A program made the translations under genes and the position numbers. A stretch of 64,000 nucleotides of DNA from Saccharospirillaceae bacterium. GTDB lineage: Bacteria > Pseudomonadota > Gammaproteobacteria > Pseudomonadales > Oceanobacteraceae. Shown here piece after piece: positions 8,102 through 16,312 of this stretch; the stretch's first letter is position 1; every line of letters starts with the position of its first letter. The stretch lies in assembly GCA_021208685.1 (NCBI GenBank), contig JAJOJJ010000042.1, forward strand, positions 1 through 64,000, in the 5' to 3' direction. The notes beneath the pieces were generated by a model. The model made no database searches. It saw only the letters and a list, made by a program, of their open reading frames with translations, and had not been told where the DNA came from.

Positions 8102-9187
8102 TCAGCGCAGCAGTTGCGCGTGAGGCTTAGCCAGCATGGCAATCACCGGATTGCGCGCCATGACATAGTTTTTCAGCAGCAGCGCAATAACAACGCCGAT
8201 AATAAAACCACCGATATGCGCCCAGTAATCGATACCGCCTTCACCGACGGCCATCCCAAACAGATTAATGCCTAACCAGATCAGGAAGTACCAGGCTGCC
8301 GACAGTTTTTTCTGCCAGACAACAATCATAAAGGTCAGGCTGGCATGGCGGAACCAGAGCATATACATACCAAACAGACCGGCAATCGCGCCGCTGGCAC
8401 CGACACTCGGAATGGTACTGTTCCAGTTCATGCCGATACTGAAGGCACTGGCACCGAGGCCACAGATCAGATACAGACCAAGAAAACGCCAGCGGCCAAG
8501 CGCATCTTCAAGGTTGTCACCGGTCAGCCAGAGAAAGTACATATTGCCGAGTAAATGCATCAGGCTGCCATGCAGGAAGGTGGCTGTTAATGGTGTCCAC
8601 AGATGCTCGCCATGGGCAAAATCGGCAGGTGTACTGGCAAACAGGGTAAATACCTGATTCGTCAGCTCATCATTAAAAGCGTAGGAAAAATAGATCAGGC
8701 TGTTGATCATAATCAGCGCCCAGGTCACCACCGGCGTACGATGCGGTTTCACGTTATATTCCACCGGCATTTGCGATAAAAACTGGAACAGCCAGGTTTT
8801 CCAGCTGGTTTTCTGGTTAATCATGCTCAGCACTTCGCGCAGGCGCGGTGAGTGTTTAACTTCTTCCAGTTCCTCATGATCAATCCAGGTGCCATCGCAT
8901 TTGTGGCAAATATCCACTTCCACCTGAAATTCTTCCAGCAGATGGTAGTTATGCAGTTTGGCACGACACTGCGGGCAAGCGACATCCGTTTGCCCCAGAC
9001 GCTTGCCCAGTTGATCTTTAAACTGCACCGCGTCATTGCCGTTATCAAACGCGGAGAGCAGCGAATTTAATTCGTTTTTTTCAAACCACATGCCGCCGCA
9101 TTTACGGCATACATCAATCTCTTCGCCTTCATAGGCCATGGGTGTCAGCATAGATTTACTGCAGCGCGGACAATATTTATTACTCAC
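8102..9187 (-). CDS. Rhomboid intramembrane serine protease with two N-terminal zinc ribbons
   Basis: The 361-residue protein starts with two TFIIB-like zinc ribbons. The first uses Cys6, Cys9, Cys27 and Cys30; the second has CPQC and CHKC pairs. A six-helix rhomboid domain follows. The catalytic Ser sits in SVGASGAIAGLFG, the partner His in the last helix (AHIGGF), and the WTPLTATFLHGSLMHLLGNM segment with the oxyanion His/Asn is present. I place the start at the GTG at 9187, which yields SNKYCPRC; it overlaps the upstream stop by 8 nt (GTGAGTAA) and has AAGGA at 9196-9200. Translation is coupled to the upstream membrane protein. Soluble zinc ribbons suggest substrate recognition on the cytoplasmic side; this is inference. 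Confidence 0.88.
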   Translation of the reverse strand: MSNKYCPRCSKSMLTPMAYEGEEIDVCRKCGGMWFEKNELNSLLSAFDNGNDAVQFKDQLGKRLGQTDVACPQCRAKLHNYHLLEEFQVEVDICHKCDGTWIDHEELEEVKHSPRLREVLSMINQKTSWKTWLFQFLSQMPVEYNVKPHRTPVVTWALIMINSLIYFSYAFNDELTNQVFTLFASTPADFAHGEHLWTPLTATFLHGSLMHLLGNMYFLWLTGDNLEDALGRWRFLGLYLICGLGASAFSIGMNWNSTIPSVGASGAIAGLFGMYMLWFRHASLTFMIVVWQKKLSAAWYFLIWLGINLFGMAVGEGGIDYWAHIGGFIIGVVIALLLKNYVMARNPVIAMLAKPHAQLLR

Positions 9188-9797
9188 CGGCTGGTTCCTT
9201 ATAGGCACGGACATCAACGTTATGTACCAGCAGATCAGCGGCCAGTTTTTCGCCGTTGGCAGCCAGTTTGGGCAGGACTGTCTTTTCCATCCTGTCGAGC
9301 TGTTCAACCAGCAGTTTGCTGGCATGAGTCGGGCCATAGGTGAACTTCTCGCGTTTTTCTATCAGATCATCCACATTGCGGTAAAAGTTCTGAATTTCAC
9401 TGAGAAAATAACTCGGGGTTTCCAGCGTGTTGGGCGAAAATTTCATCGCTTCCCAGACATAGCGGCTGATTTTCGGATTGTTCTGCTTCAGTTCCTGCAC
9501 CGAAATTCCACGGCCAAAATAGTCTTCGTTGTATTGACGCAGAATTTTTACGTTGATACTGACTTCGTCATGCAGAGACTGGCGCAGATAGTAATTGGTT
9601 TCTTTGCTGGTGATGTCATTAAACAGAATGGCCTGCTGCAAACCGGCCTGAGCGGCAAGATATACACCGGCAATGGTGGCAGCAATCATTAATAAATGGC
9701 CAATCCAGAAGCCGGAGCTGGTCAGTTCCCTGTGATCGGCATTCGCCAGCTTTTCTTTGACTGGCTGGCTGATCGCGGATATTACTTTCATTGGCAT
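9180..9797 (-). CDS. Uncharacterised single-pass membrane protein, rhomboid partner
   Basis: I do not recognise a family. The protein has about 205 residues: a polar N-terminus, one membrane helix (FWIGHLLMIAATIAGVYLA), and a mostly helical charged domain of about 150 residues, probably periplasmic. The start at 9797 (MPMKVIS) lies just behind a GGGAGG ribosome site; the ATG two codons later is equally possible. Its last codons overlap the GTG of the zinc-ribbon rhomboid, so the two are made together. A single-pass protein coupled to a rhomboid could be its substrate or adaptor; this is inference only. Confidence 0.7.
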   Translation of the reverse strand: MPMKVISAISQPVKEKLANADHRELTSSGFWIGHLLMIAATIAGVYLAAQAGLQQAILFNDITSKETNYYLRQSLHDEVSINVKILRQYNEDYFGRGISVQELKQNNPKISRYVWEAMKFSPNTLETPSYFLSEIQNFYRNVDDLIEKREKFTYGPTHASKLLVEQLDRMEKTVLPKLAANGEKLAADLLVHNVDVRAYKEPAGE

Positions 9798-10110
9798 GGT
9801 GCCTCCCTGTATCAATTCAGCCCGGTATTATAGCGGCTGATTAGCCGCTTCAATACCGGGGTGACATTAAAATAACAAATATATTAATGGGAATTTATCG
9901 CCGGAAAGAGACCCAGTTCACAGACGTCTGGCAGCTTGCTGCCGATGAGTAAGGGTAAACCGGCATCCGGCAGAAACCGGGGCAACGTTGAAGACACTGC
10001 GGATTTGTACTGGAGATTGATTCGTCGTCCCTGCTCGCAATGACGGTGATGGTTTTCCGGTGTTATCACGGCGGAAAGCCGTTCCCACCGTATACATTGC
10101 TCCGCTGTAT

Positions 10111-10133
10111 CGCGGGCATGGCCCGCTCCTACG
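10111..10133. repeat. REP-like palindrome, copy 1
   Basis: CGCGGGCATGGCCCGCTCCT plus ACG: a GCGGGC/GCCCGC hairpin followed by a CTCCTACG tail, typical of REP families in pseudomonads and relatives. Copy 2 follows 24 bp later, and an inverted relative is at 17563-17587. Confidence 0.7.
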
Positions 10134-10156
10134 GGTGAACGCTGTTCCTGCTGTTT

Positions 10157-10179
10157 CGCGGGCAGTGCCCGCCCTACGG
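10157..10179. repeat. REP-like palindrome, copy 2
   Basis: CGCGGGCAGTGCCCGCCCTA plus CGG: hairpin GCGGGCA/TGCCCGC followed by CCTACGG, in the same orientation as copy 1. Confidence 0.7.
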
Positions 10180-10199
10180 CGCTGAAATGAGCCCGGAGT

Positions 10200-10360
10200 G
10201 GGCGCAAAGACGGGCTTGATAAGAGTTTTATTCTTCGCTGATAAACCCGCCGGTCCGGTTTACCCGAATAGTGCCCACAAGGGCGCAAAGACCGGCTGCA
10301 TAACAGCGTTCAATCTTTTATTCTTCGCCGATAAATCCGCCGGTCTGGTGCGCCCACAAT
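10200..10360. repeat. Imperfect tandem repeat carrying a second copy of the ABC transporter gene end
   Basis: Two units of about 80 bp, 10200-10280 and 10281-10360, share GGGCGCAAAGAC, TTTTATTCTTCGC and GATAAA.CCGCCGGTC. Unit 2 holds the last codons of the ABC gene (TGGFIGEE, stop). Unit 1, read on the minus strand, encodes RTGGFISEE and a stop, so it is a diverged remnant of a second gene end. Confidence 0.75.
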
Positions 10361-12162
10361 TGCGCATAAATCCCGCCTTTGGCAATCAGTTCCTGATGTG
10401 TCCCTTGTTCTGCTATCCGGCCCTGATCCAGTACGATCAGGCGATCCATCGCGGCAATGGTTGATAAGCGGTGAGCAATGGCAATCACGGTTTTATTTTC
10501 CATCAAGCGGTACAGGCTTTGCTGAATGGCGGCTTCGACTTCGGAGTCCAGTGCTGAGGTGGCTTCGTCGAGAATCAGAATCGGCGCATCTTTTAACAGC
10601 ACGCGGGCAATCGCGATACGCTGACGCTGACCACCGGACAGTTTTACACCGCGTTCACCCACCTGCGCGTCGTATCCGGTGTTGCCTTCCGGGTCGTGCA
10701 GTTCCTGAATAAATTCATGGGCTTCAGCTTTGCGCGTGGCTTCCAGCAGTTCGGCTTCGCTGGCATCGGGGCGGCCATAGAGGATATTTTCACGGACGCT
10801 GCGGTGCAGCAGTGATGTGTCCTGGGTAACCATGCCAATGTGCTTGCGCAATGAATCCTGAGTGACGTTTTTAATGTTCTGACCATCGATCAGAATCCGG
10901 CCAGAATCCAGGTCGTAGAAGCGCAGCAGTAAATTGACCAGGGTGGATTTGCCCGCTCCTGAGCGTCCGACCAGACCCACTTTTTCACCGGCTTTTATGT
11001 GAATATCCAGCGCTTCAAACACGTGTTTGTTCTGGTTGTCATCGTGACTTTTGTAGTGAAAGCCCGCCTGTTCCAGACGAATTTCACCCCGGCTGACGTT
11101 GAGGGTATCCGCCTTTTCAGCATCCTGAACCTGCGGCGTTTTTGACAGTGTTTTCATGCCGTCGGCAACGGTGCCGATGTTTTCAAACAAGGCGCTGACT
11201 TCCCACATAATCCATTGCGCCATGCCGTTAATCCGTAACGCCAGTGAAATGGCAATGGCAATGGCACCGACGCTGATGGCGTCATCCATCCACAGCCAGA
11301 CAGCAATGGCCGCAATGGTAAAGGCCAACAGATAATTAATGATGTTGACGGTAATGTTCAGACCGGTGACCAGTCGCATCTGGCGGTAAACGGTATCCAT
11401 AAAGCCTTCCATCGACTCACGGGCATAACCGGTTTCACGCTCGGTATGGGAAAACAATTTCACGGTCTGAATATTGGTGTAGCTGTCCACCACACGTCCG
11501 GTCATGGTTGAGCGGGCATCGGCCTGTTCGGTGGCGATGCCTTTCAGCTTGGGTACAAAATACAGCTGGGCACAAATGTAGAGTGCCAGCCAGGCGAGCA
11601 TGGGCAGCATCAGGCGCCAGTCAGATAACGCGACCATGACCAGCACCGAGGTGAAATACACCAGAATATAAACGGCCAGGTCCATCAGCTTCATCACGGT
11701 TTCACGGACGGCCAGAGCGGTCTGCATGACTTTGGTTGCAAGCCGTCCGGCAAACTCATCCTGATAAAAGCCCAGACTTTGTTTCAGCAGGTAGCGGTGT
11801 GTCAGCCAGCGGATTTTCATCGGGTAGTTGCCCAGCAGGGTCTGATGCACCAGCAACGTATGCAGCCAGACCACGAGTGGCATGACCAGCAGCACCATGA
11901 TGGACATCAGCAGCAGCCGGTCGCCTTCTTCGCTGAGCAGGGTGTCGGGTGTTCTCTGACTCAGCCAGTCGACCAGATTTCCCATAAAGCCGAACATCAT
12001 GACTTCCAGCACCGCCAGCATGGCTGTGAGTATGGACATAAACACCAGCGGTACTTCCAGACCACGGGTGTAGTGGCGGCAGAACGCAAAGATCCCGGCG
12101 GGCGGTTGTTGCGGATGTTCGGGTGGGAAGGGGTTCACAAAACGTTCAAAGAGTCTGAGCAT
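10318..12162 (-). CDS. ABC exporter, fused permease and ATPase (MsbA-like half transporter)
   Basis: About 614 residues: an N-terminal domain with six membrane helices and a C-terminal nucleotide-binding domain, the layout of MsbA-type half transporters that work as dimers. The ATPase motifs are complete: Walker A GLVGRSGAGKSTLVN, signature LSGGQRQRIAIARVLL, Walker B ILILDEATSALDS with catalytic Glu, and the H-loop AIAHRLSTI. The start at 12162 (MLRLFERFVNPF) is preferred; in-frame ATGs at 12171 and 12201 are alternatives. Substrate (lipid, drug or peptide) cannot be assigned. Its 3' end has a diverged copy immediately downstream. Confidence 0.9.
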   Translation of the reverse strand: MLRLFERFVNPFPPEHPQQPPAGIFAFCRHYTRGLEVPLVFMSILTAMLAVLEVMMFGFMGNLVDWLSQRTPDTLLSEEGDRLLLMSIMVLLVMPLVVWLHTLLVHQTLLGNYPMKIRWLTHRYLLKQSLGFYQDEFAGRLATKVMQTALAVRETVMKLMDLAVYILVYFTSVLVMVALSDWRLMLPMLAWLALYICAQLYFVPKLKGIATEQADARSTMTGRVVDSYTNIQTVKLFSHTERETGYARESMEGFMDTVYRQMRLVTGLNITVNIINYLLAFTIAAIAVWLWMDDAISVGAIAIAISLALRINGMAQWIMWEVSALFENIGTVADGMKTLSKTPQVQDAEKADTLNVSRGEIRLEQAGFHYKSHDDNQNKHVFEALDIHIKAGEKVGLVGRSGAGKSTLVNLLLRFYDLDSGRILIDGQNIKNVTQDSLRKHIGMVTQDTSLLHRSVRENILYGRPDASEAELLEATRKAEAHEFIQELHDPEGNTGYDAQVGERGVKLSGGQRQRIAIARVLLKDAPILILDEATSALDSEVEAAIQQSLYRLMENKTVIAIAHRLSTIAAMDRLIVLDQGRIAEQGTHQELIAKGGIYAQLWAHQTGGFIGEE

Positions 12163-12541
12163 AATGACCATACGAAAACGGGAATAAAAACAGCCCGACA
12201 CCTTAACCGGGTGTCTTTACGAATGTAAGCGCGGTAAATCGATTTCAGTGTTCTGACCAGTGGAATAACGCTGTGAGCGGTTCCGGAGGCTGATCGGGGT
12301 TTTCCTCTGCTGCATGGTTAAATCGGCTCCTGCGTCGGGTCAGGGCGATTCAGACGTCCGCGCCGGGCAAGGCAGGGGATTCTATCCTGTTTGAGCAAAG
12401 ATTCTGATCGCCGAACGTGTTACGATTCAAATGCGTGATCGTTAGGACAAAGAAAAATCGCTGTACACACGCGCAGATAAGCCTATCTTTGCGCGACTTT
12501 TTTCATTCACATCACTACCCGATAAGGAGGTAGCGAGCCCA
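12163..12541. other. Intergenic region, leader of ornithine decarboxylase
   Basis: Divergent promoter space between the ABC exporter and the decarboxylase gene. It contains a near-palindrome at 12470-12495 (listed separately) and, next to the start, a strong AAGGAGG at 12524-12530. No small gene or known riboswitch was recognised. Confidence 0.5.
12470..12495 (+). promoter_or_regulatory. Hairpin in decarboxylase leader
   Basis: CGCGCAGATA AGCC TATCTTTGCGCG forms a stem interrupted by a two-base bulge, and is followed within a few bases by a run of T (ACTTTTTTC). It could be an attenuator/terminator in the leader or an operator. The strand and role are inferred. Confidence 0.4.
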
Positions 12542-13705
12542 ATGGTTGTTCAACCTGAAGACTACTACGAAGCCGAGAGCTTTGCCCGCCTGAAAGAATT
12601 CGCCGACAAACAGGAAACCCCTTGTCTGGTTGTCGATAAACGTATTTTTGAGCGTCAGCTGGATGATCTGATCAGCAGTTTTCCATATGCGAAAACCTAC
12701 TACGCGATTAAAGCCAACCCCATGCCCGAATTGCTGGGTATTTTGCGCGACCGCGGCTGCTGTTTTGACGTAGCTTCACGCTACGAGCTGGATAAAGTGA
12801 TGGCACAGGGTGTGTCAGGTGACCGTATCAGTTACGGCAACACAATCAAGAAAGCACGGGACATCCGCTACTTCTACGAAAAGGGTGTCAACCTGTTCGC
12901 CACCGACTCTGAAGCCGACCTGCGCAATATTGCCAAGGCCGCTCCGGGTTCGCGTGTATTTGTACGCATCCTGACCGAAGGTTCGCAAACCGCTGACTGG
13001 CCGCTGTCGCGTAAATTCGGTTGTCAGACCGATATGGCGATGGATCTGTGTCTGCTGGCCCGTGACCTGGGACTGGTACCTTACGGTATCTCTTTCCATG
13101 TCGGTTCTCAGCAGCGTGATATCGGTGCCTGGGACTCGGCGATTGCCAAGGTGAAGGTTATTTTCGAACGTCTGAAAGAAGAAGACGGTGTCGAACTGAA
13201 AATGATCAACCTGGGTGGTGGCTTCCCGGCCAACTACATCAGCCGTACCAACGATCTGAAAACCTACGCAGAAGAAATTACGCGTTTCCTGCATGAAGAT
13301 TTTGGTGACGAACTGCCGGAAATTATTCTGGAACCAGGCCGTTCACTGGTGGCTAACGCCGGTATCCTGGTCAGCGAAGTGGTTCTGGTCAGCCGTAAAG
13401 ACCGTTACGGTCTGCATCGCTGGGTATTTACCGATGTGGGTAAATTCGGTGGTCTGATCGAAACCATGGATGAGTCCATCAAGTATCCGCTGTATGTGGA
13501 GAAAACAGGCGAACTCGAAGAAGTGGTTCTGGCTGGTCCAACCTGCGACAGCGCCGATATTCTGTACGAAGACTACAAATACGAGCTGCCACTGAATCTG
13601 GCCTCCGGTGATCGTCTGTACTGGTTCTCTACCGGTGCCTACACCACCACCTACAGTGCAGTCGAATTTAACGGCTTCCCGCCGCTGGCTTCTTTCTGCA
13701 TCTGA
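12542..13705 (+). CDS. speC: Ornithine (or lysine/ornithine) decarboxylase, fold type III PLP enzyme
   Basis: Makes putrescine from ornithine in the cytoplasm. At 387 residues it matches the eukaryote-like alanine-racemase-fold decarboxylases found in pseudomonads, not the large E. coli type. Lys57 in YYAIKANP is the PLP lysine. Other landmarks are HVGSQ, the GGG loop in NLGGGFP, EPGRSLVA binding the phosphate, and Cys335 in GPTCDSAD, the catalytic Cys supplied across the dimer. The strong AAGGAGG 11 nt before ATG and a stem-loop in the leader suggest tight control. Lysine specificity cannot be excluded from sequence alone. Confidence 0.93.
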   Translation: MVVQPEDYYEAESFARLKEFADKQETPCLVVDKRIFERQLDDLISSFPYAKTYYAIKANPMPELLGILRDRGCCFDVASRYELDKVMAQGVSGDRISYGNTIKKARDIRYFYEKGVNLFATDSEADLRNIAKAAPGSRVFVRILTEGSQTADWPLSRKFGCQTDMAMDLCLLARDLGLVPYGISFHVGSQQRDIGAWDSAIAKVKVIFERLKEEDGVELKMINLGGGFPANYISRTNDLKTYAEEITRFLHEDFGDELPEIILEPGRSLVANAGILVSEVVLVSRKDRYGLHRWVFTDVGKFGGLIETMDESIKYPLYVEKTGELEEVVLAGPTCDSADILYEDYKYELPLNLASGDRLYWFSTGAYTTTYSAVEFNGFPPLASFCI

Positions 13706-13726
13706 GTGAGCGGATGGCTTACTGAT

Positions 13727-13765
13727 AAAAAACCGCCAGCCGGGCAACCGGCTGGCGGTTTTTTT
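13727..13765 (+). terminator. Intrinsic terminator after speC
   Basis: Long stem AACCGCCAGCCGG / CCGGCTGGCGGTT with a short loop and a run of seven T. Confidence 0.95.
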
Positions 13766-13847
13766 ATTGCAGCATCGCCAAGGCGGTTGGTCAGACAGTG
13801 CTAAAACGGTATTGTGTCGGCAAAGATCACATACACAGGGAGGATGT

Positions 13848-15230
13848 ATGCAGGCCGTACCCTTGGAATTACTCATTAACGGTCTTACCGTCGCCGCCGG
13901 TGCCGCCTTGCTGGTTGAGCGTTTCACCGAATTACTGAAGCAGGCGAAAGAACGCGCCAATAAGTTTTTTCTGGAGCGTGACGCCGAGGCTGCCAGACTG
14001 GCGGCACTGAAACGTGCGCAACAACAGGCCGTACTGATTCAGCAGTACCTGCAGGCCGGAGACACGGCCGAAATTGCCATATTAAAAGCGGCGGGTGGTT
14101 CTGAACCGGTTATTCCTGCCGGAACCGATACCGAAAGTGCTCCTTTTGAACAGCACAGTGCCATCACCGTTGTTCCCATCCCGGTCATTTCTGCAGAACG
14201 GGCCGCGCTCAATGTATTTATGCGTCTGGCACCACTTGGGCTGGGCATTATTCTGGCCGGAATATTTGATCTGCATTTATTAGCCATGTTTACCGGGCAG
14301 AGCGTCGTGGATATTCCGACCCTGTGGGCTCAGAACCATTGGAACGGCATTGCCCGGCAAACACTGGATACGCTGTTATCCGGTTTGTTAATTGGAGGTG
14401 GCAGTCAGCCGGTACACGTGCTGATGCGGTTTTTAACCACCCGCCGCTTAACCGACAGCGAAAAGCAGGCACTGGCACAGGTGATTGATCCGGGTGAAGA
14501 AAGCCGTACCTCATCATCACCGGCAGCGGCAGACAACGTCGCAGTGCCGAATACGCCGCTGGCCGACAGCCACTTGCCCGGCCCTGATATTCATTATGCG
14601 GGGGGCGTTAATCCACAGAGTCTGGAACAGGTTCATCGGCGCACAGCCGATCCGGATCAGATTGTGGTGCATCACACCGCGATGAATTCCGCGCTCGGAT
14701 TTAATGCCATTGTCGATGAGTTTCTGCAGCACAAACAATGGCTGACGGGGTATCACTGCGTCATCATGCCCGATGGTGCCATTCGTCCGTTTTGCCGCTG
14801 GGATCGTACGGGAAACCACGCCAAAGGCCATAATGACCATACTCTGGGTATTTCTTTTCATGGCAATTTTCACCAGCAGGAACACGACCGCTTTGCCAAT
14901 AACGATGGCCGTTATGGCCCGCTGATGCCTACACCGGCGCAGCTGGATGCCGGTGCCCGGGTGATTGCACTGTGGCTGAATCTGTATCCGTCAATGTCCG
15001 GGCCAGTCAGCGAGGTTGTCGTGCCTCACCGCGCCTTAAACGGTGCCAACACCGTGTGTCCGGGAAATCAGTTTCCGTTTGCCGATTTACTGAGCCGCAC
15101 CGATGCCTACCGCGCAGCGTGGCAATCCTCACCGCAGGCGCAGCGCGAGCTGCTGGCTTTCCGGCAAAAACCCTATCTTTACGCGCAGAGTAAAAATGCC
15201 AGCCGGATGATCACCGGAGGTTCAGTATGA
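13848..15230 (+). CDS. Membrane-anchored PGRP/amidase_2-type N-acetylmuramoyl-L-alanine amidase
   Basis: About 460 residues in two parts. The N-terminal 200 residues are a membrane module: a helix at about 8-23, a charged coiled stretch, and two more helices at about 128-148 and 172-190, ending in GLLIGGGSQPVH. A Ser/Pro-rich linker follows, then a PGRP-fold amidase domain at about 270-410. The zinc ligands His275 or His276 (VVHHTA), His394 (VVPHRAL) and Cys404 (NTVCPG) are all present, so an active amide-bond hydrolase of peptidoglycan stems is expected. The start at 13848 has GGGAGGA at 13838-13844. It opens a four-gene operon; its stop overlaps the next ATG. The next protein repeats its membrane module. 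Confidence 0.85.
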   Translation: MQAVPLELLINGLTVAAGAALLVERFTELLKQAKERANKFFLERDAEAARLAALKRAQQQAVLIQQYLQAGDTAEIAILKAAGGSEPVIPAGTDTESAPFEQHSAITVVPIPVISAERAALNVFMRLAPLGLGIILAGIFDLHLLAMFTGQSVVDIPTLWAQNHWNGIARQTLDTLLSGLLIGGGSQPVHVLMRFLTTRRLTDSEKQALAQVIDPGEESRTSSSPAAADNVAVPNTPLADSHLPGPDIHYAGGVNPQSLEQVHRRTADPDQIVVHHTAMNSALGFNAIVDEFLQHKQWLTGYHCVIMPDGAIRPFCRWDRTGNHAKGHNDHTLGISFHGNFHQQEHDRFANNDGRYGPLMPTPAQLDAGARVIALWLNLYPSMSGPVSEVVVPHRALNGANTVCPGNQFPFADLLSRTDAYRAAWQSSPQAQRELLAFRQKPYLYAQSKNASRMITGGSV

Positions 15231-15808
15231 ACAGCTTTGATTCCGCACTGATTATATTAAGCAGTGCTTTGTTTTTTTCGCTGTTGCTGGAGCGCCTGCT
15301 GGAAATACTGAAAGCGCTGTTTGATTTTTATGAAGTCCGGGCCGGACGTCAGGATGACTGGAACCGGGCTGCCCACCGCCTCAGCCAACAACTGGATGGC
15401 CTGCGTCAGGCGGGCAGGGTACAGGCCGAAGTCAGCAAAGCGGTGAAGGATTATTTGCGCACCGACTATCCGGGGCTGGACGGTGTGGAAGCACTGTCAG
15501 CCTCTGCCCTGCGCTCGCTGACGATTAAAACCGTCAGTAACGTTCTGGCCATTATCCTTGGCGTGCTGCTGGCATTGCTGCTGGATATCAATTTATTTGC
15601 CTTAATCGAACAGCTGAATCATCAGGTGGCGATACTCAACGGTGATGATCCTGCCCGTTACGAAGGGTATTTTTCCAGCCGTTATATACCGGCTCTGCTG
15701 GGGGAATGCCTGACCGGTATTGCCATTGGTCTGGGCAGTGGCCCGCTGCATAAAATCATTGAAGCGCTGGAAAAATCCCGTAAAAACCGTACCGATAAAG
15801 GAGCATAA
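15227..15808 (+). CDS. Membrane protein paralogous to the amidase membrane module
   Basis: The 193-residue protein has helices at about 5-22, 102-127 and 155-172, and a soluble charged stretch between the first two. It mirrors the preceding protein: LLLERLLEILK against LLVERFTELLK at the start, and GIAIGLGSGPLHKIIEAL against GLLIGGGSQPVHVLMRFL at the end. It lacks the enzymatic domain. ATGA overlap with the amidase gene and a 2-bp gap to the next indicate one transcript. A holin-like or scaffold role is conceivable but not shown; I know no characterised homologue. Confidence 0.75.
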   Translation: MNSFDSALIILSSALFFSLLLERLLEILKALFDFYEVRAGRQDDWNRAAHRLSQQLDGLRQAGRVQAEVSKAVKDYLRTDYPGLDGVEALSASALRSLTIKTVSNVLAIILGVLLALLLDINLFALIEQLNHQVAILNGDDPARYEGYFSSRYIPALLGECLTGIAIGLGSGPLHKIIEALEKSRKNRTDKGA

Positions 15809-15810
15809 GC

Positions 15811-16302
15811 ATGGATACGCTGAATATTGCTTTATGGCTGGCTGAGCATCTGGATACGGTTATCGGATTTATCGTGTTGCTGGTGGCCTGTCTGATTTTA
15901 CCGAAAAGTGTGCGCTGGTATGTTTTTACCGCCGGTGCTGCTCTGCTGTTAGTGAATGTATGGCAAATGGCCCGCGCGCGGGAAAAATTAAAAACACTTG
16001 ATGCTGAACGCAGTGCCTTGCAGCAACAATTGAGCAGCCTGAAAGACGCCAGCGAGCAACTGAAGCAGCGCAATCGGGAACTGGAAAAAAAGTCGGCAGA
16101 GCTGGAACAACAGCGTCAGACATTATTGCAGCGGCAACAGGAACTGGCCAACAGTGATGCACAACTGCAGCAGCAACAGGATGACATTCACCAGCAGGTA
16201 AATGAACACACCGCTCAGCGTGAGGCGCTACAGAGTGAAAATCAGCGGGTTCTGGATGCGCTGGCTAAATTGCAACAACTGGAAGCCATGTCACAAACCT
16301 GA
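15811..16302 (+). CDS. Membrane-anchored coiled-coil protein of the amidase cassette
   Basis: The 163-residue protein has two hydrophobic stretches in the first 50 residues (about 15-30 and 36-50), then an uninterrupted coiled coil rich in Gln, Leu and Glu to the C-terminus (from about 53). The coil is long enough to span a good part of the periplasm if it lies outside; alternatively it lies in the cytoplasm. Spacing to both neighbours is 2 and 10 bp. No family recognised. Its shape recalls spanin-like or tether proteins, but sequence alone cannot show that. Confidence 0.7.
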   Translation: MDTLNIALWLAEHLDTVIGFIVLLVACLILPKSVRWYVFTAGAALLLVNVWQMARAREKLKTLDAERSALQQQLSSLKDASEQLKQRNRELEKKSAELEQQRQTLLQRQQELANSDAQLQQQQDDIHQQVNEHTAQREALQSENQRVLDALAKLQQLEAMSQT

Positions 16303-16312
16303 CGGAGGATAT

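Larger units (their letters stand above)
9798..10317. other. Intergenic region with several repeat types
   Basis: No convincing gene. From left to right it holds a stretch near 10017-10052 (GTCGTCCCTGCTCGCAATGA) of the kind found scattered in many proteobacterial genomes, two REP-like hairpins, and a partial copy of the 3' end of the neighbouring ABC transporter gene. A 134-codon minus-strand reading frame at 9884-10288 crosses all three repeats and is not credible as a gene. Confidence 0.7.

Noticed and set aside
9884-10288. 134-codon minus-strand open frame
   Set aside because: It runs through REP-like hairpins and the duplicated gene-end remnant and has no ribosome site or family resemblance.
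12815-13294. Long minus-strand frame inside speC
   Set aside because: Shadow of the strong codon bias of speC; no start signal and no family.
13767-13847. Longer N-terminus for the amidase
   Set aside because: It begins inside the speC terminator; a strong ribosome site supports 13848.
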